This document shows, one piece after another, positions 61,976 to 64,000 of a stretch of DNA of 64,000 nt. Numbering within the stretch: the first letter of the stretch is position 1; each line of letters begins with the position of its first letter. The notes beneath the pieces were generated by a model. That model was not told the origin of the DNA. It ran no database searches and saw only the letters and a program-made list of their open reading frames with translations. Source of the DNA: a virus; IMG/VR virus record IMGVR_UViG_3300023119_000011, positions 40,859 to 104,858 of that record, one strand, 5' to 3'. A program made the position numbers and the translations under genes.

Positions 61976-63533
61976 TGTAAAACGCGATGGCGTTGTTCAG
62001 GACTGGAGCGAAGAGCAAGTTAAAGAATATGCTCGCTGTATGAACGATCCAGTTTATTTTGCACAAGAGTATTGTAAAGTTATTTCGCTTGATAAAGGAT
62101 TAGTTCCATTTAAACTATATCCTTATCAGCAACAAATGTTTAAACAATTTCAGGAGAATAGGTTTAATGTCGTTCTCGCATGTCGTCAATCTGGTAAATC
62201 AATATCTGCCTGCGCGTACCTCTTATGGTTTGCATTATTCAATAGTGAAAAAACTGTTGCAATTTTGGCCAATAAGGGAGCCGTTGCTAGAGAAATGTTA
62301 TCACGCGTTACTCTTATGCTTGAAAATATTCCTTTCTTTTTACAACCTGGATCAAAAGCGGTTAATAAAGGTAGTCTTGAGTTTAGTAATAATTCAAGGA
62401 TTCTTGCTGCTGCTACTTCTGGCTCTTCTATCAGGGGTCTTTCTGTTAACCTTCTTTACTTAGATGAATTTGCATTTGTGGAGAGAGCTAATGAATTCTA
62501 CACCTCGACATACCCAGTTGTCTCCTCAGGAGAAGATACGAAAATTATCGTCACGTCGACTGCGAATGGTATTGGCAATACATTTTATAAGATATGGGAG
62601 GGAGCGACACAAGGAGTTAACGAATTTACTCCGTTCAGAGTTGATTGGTGGGACGTTCCAGGAAGAGATGACGCCTGGAAAGAACAAACCATCAATAATA
62701 CATCGCAGTTACAATTCGATCAAGAATTTGGCAATACATTTTTTGGAACGGGTGATACGCTCATTAATGCAGAAACGTTAATGAGTCTTAGGGCTAGAAA
62801 CCCAAGAAGAACGATGGAAGGTGGAAAATTATTAATATACGAAGAACCAATTAAAAAACATGAATATATTATTACAGTTGACGTATCGAAGGGAAGAGGA
62901 CAGGATTATTCTACGTTTAATTTACTCGATATTAGCACTCGCCCATTTCAACAGGTGGCTGTGTATCGCAATAACACTATATCTCCTTTACTCTTCCCTA
63001 ATATTATATATAAGTACGCAAATTCTTATAATAAAGCATATGTAGTTATTGAATCAAATGATCAAGGTTCTCTTGTAACAAATGGCCTTTATCATGATTT
63101 AGAGTATGAAAATATGCATGTTGAATCAGCTGTAAAGGCTAATGCATTAGGCATAGAAATTACAAGAAAAACAAAAAGATTGGGATGTTCAGCAATCAAA
63201 GATTTGCTAGAAACTAAAAAATTAGAAGTAGTGGATGAACAAACTATTTTAGAAATATCTACATTTGAAGCCAGAGGTCAATCATTTGAAGCTGCTAATG
63301 GTAATCATGATGATTTAATGATGAATTTAGTTTTATTTGGCTATTTTGTTTCTGGTAATTATTTTCAAGATATGACAGATATTAATTTAAAACAATTATT
63401 ATTTGATCAAAGAATGAAAGAAATTGAAGAAGATGTGGTTCCATTTGGGTTTGTAGATGATGGTTCAGAATATATTCAAGTAATAGAACAGCCTGATAAT
63501 GATTGGGCTATAGAATATGACCCTAATTTTTAA
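61938..63533 (+). CDS. 17: gp17 terminase large subunit
   Basis: This 531-residue packaging ATPase and nuclease has Walker A CRQSGKS (82-88), Walker B LLYLDEFAF (D176, E177) and a C-motif region IIVTSTANG. The nuclease domain has VDVSKGRGQD (D315), IESNDQGS (E372, D375) and NHDDLMM (D458, D459), the acidic set of the RNase H-like fold. T4 gp17 has 610 residues. It packages DNA into the prohead and cuts it. The C-terminus ends DDGSEYIQVIEQPDND, like cyanophage gp17. It starts within gp16. Confidence 0.96.
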   Translation: MLNPHESYLGNPNVKRDGVVQDWSEEQVKEYARCMNDPVYFAQEYCKVISLDKGLVPFKLYPYQQQMFKQFQENRFNVVLACRQSGKSISACAYLLWFALFNSEKTVAILANKGAVAREMLSRVTLMLENIPFFLQPGSKAVNKGSLEFSNNSRILAAATSGSSIRGLSVNLLYLDEFAFVERANEFYTSTYPVVSSGEDTKIIVTSTANGIGNTFYKIWEGATQGVNEFTPFRVDWWDVPGRDDAWKEQTINNTSQLQFDQEFGNTFFGTGDTLINAETLMSLRARNPRRTMEGGKLLIYEEPIKKHEYIITVDVSKGRGQDYSTFNLLDISTRPFQQVAVYRNNTISPLLFPNIIYKYANSYNKAYVVIESNDQGSLVTNGLYHDLEYENMHVESAVKANALGIEITRKTKRLGCSAIKDLLETKKLEVVDEQTILEISTFEARGQSFEAANGNHDDLMMNLVLFGYFVSGNYFQDMTDINLKQLLFDQRMKEIEEDVVPFGFVDDGSEYIQVIEQPDNDWAIEYDPNF

Positions 63534-63537
63534 AACA

Positions 63538-63545
63538 TATAAATA
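63538..63545 (+). promoter_or_regulatory. T4-type late promoter (TATAAATA)
   Basis: An exact TATAAATA lies 5 bases after the gp17 stop and 69 bases before the gp18 ATG. A GAGAGGAAAAA ribosome site (63593-63603) sits just before the start. It is the expected late promoter for the sheath and following tail genes. Confidence 0.78.
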
Positions 63546-63606
63546 AAGTTAATTGAAGATAACCGTATTATGTTAGCATATAATTTATAACCGAGAGGAA
63601 AAATCA

Positions 63607-64000
63607 ATGGCACTATTCACACCATCAGAAAGTCCTGCGGTTGTCGTCAAAGAAATTGATTTGACTGGTGGCGTTCCTAACGTTCAGTCAACTACTGGCG
63701 CAATTGTAGGTAACTTTAGATGGGGACCTGTTGAAGAAAGAACAAAAATCGCTAATGAAACAGAATTAGTAGATACGTTCGCTTCACCAGACTCGTCTAA
63801 TACGATTGATTTCCACAATGCTTCTTATTTCCTGCGATATTCAAGCAGTATGCAAGTAGTAAGGGCCATTGATGGATCAGCGGCAAACGCCTTCTCAACC
63901 ACGAGGGCAACAGATACAACCGGTCAAGAAGTTCTTGATTCAGACCAATGGTCTGGAGGAGTTGGAGGTTCTTTAACACAAGGATCCAACGGCGACAGAT
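63607..64000 (+). CDS. 18: gp18 tail sheath protein (3' end missing)
   Basis: The frame opens at ATG 63607 behind a strong GAGAGG site and runs past the window end with no stop, about 131 residues seen. MALFTPSESPAVVVKEIDLT, then STTGAIVGNFRWGPVEERTK and a TELVDTFASPDSS segment, align with T4 gp18 (STGTAALAGKFQWGP and NEVDLVNTFGQP). YFLRYSSSMQVVRAIDGSA follows as in T4 NFLQYGNDLRVVRAVD. It forms the contractile sheath. Expected full length is 650-800 residues. Confidence 0.95.
   Translation, partial: MALFTPSESPAVVVKEIDLTGGVPNVQSTTGAIVGNFRWGPVEERTKIANETELVDTFASPDSSNTIDFHNASYFLRYSSSMQVVRAIDGSAANAFSTTRATDTTGQEVLDSDQWSGGVGGSLTQGSNGDR

Overview
This window is the late structural and packaging region of a tailed, T4-like myovirus, very probably from a marine host. 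It carries recognisable homologues of T4 gp53, gp5, gp25, gp6, gp8, gp13, gp14, gp15, gp16, gp17 and gp18. The gp13-14-15-16-17-18 order matches T4-like marine phages (cyanophages, pelagiphages), and the T4 late promoter TATAAATA recurs ahead of gene blocks. The DNA is strongly AT-rich. No photosynthesis gene, tRNA, integrase or other host-diagnostic marker is visible, so the exact host cannot be named. Both window ends cut genes: gp53 at the left and the gp18 tail sheath at the right.

Layout. 1-6404 is the baseplate hub: gp53, a gp27-like hub protein, gp5 OB-fold plus tail lysozyme, a separate amidase-bearing protein, and a separately encoded beta-helical needle. 6406-18836 is the baseplate wedge and periphery: gp25, gp6, a conserved tail protein, a gp9/gp10-type protein, gp8, a very large DUF4815-like protein and a small coiled-coil protein. 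18849-23927 holds a repeat-rich fibre and two conserved phage proteins. 23878-36032 is a 14-gene minus-strand cassette. 36136-55220 is a long plus-strand array of fibre and adhesin genes, including a 1867-aa and a 1767-aa protein, a collagen-like protein and a glycine-rich protein. 55232-58504 is a four-domain glycosyltransferase/methyltransferase fusion. 58535-64000 is the neck, tail-stabiliser, nuclease, terminase and sheath block.

The most unusual part is the minus-strand cassette. All 14 genes overlap their neighbours, often by the four bases ATGA, so it looks like one transcript. A TATAAATA late promoter lies just upstream of its first gene, back to back with another facing the fibre genes. 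It encodes two paralogous radical SAM proteins with N-terminal cysteine clusters, a QueC-like PP-loop enzyme, a nitroreductase-like protein, glycosyltransferase-like proteins, a DegT-type aminotransferase, a radical SAM protein with its SPASM-like part on a separate overlapping frame, another radical SAM protein, an SGNH-type protein, a NodU-type carbamoyltransferase and a methyltransferase. The likeliest role is late synthesis and attachment of an unusual (amino, carbamoylated, methylated) glycan, perhaps on the neighbouring fibres. DNA hypermodification or small-molecule synthesis remain possible.

The second unusual feature is a set of five cupredoxin-like domains in three fibre proteins. 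Each keeps a His plus Cys-x2-His-x2-Met ligand set with the spacing of amicyanin. One copy has its halves in reversed order and sits inside what looks like a beta-propeller hairpin. No intergenic stretch exceeds about 105 bases, so there is no large non-coding region.
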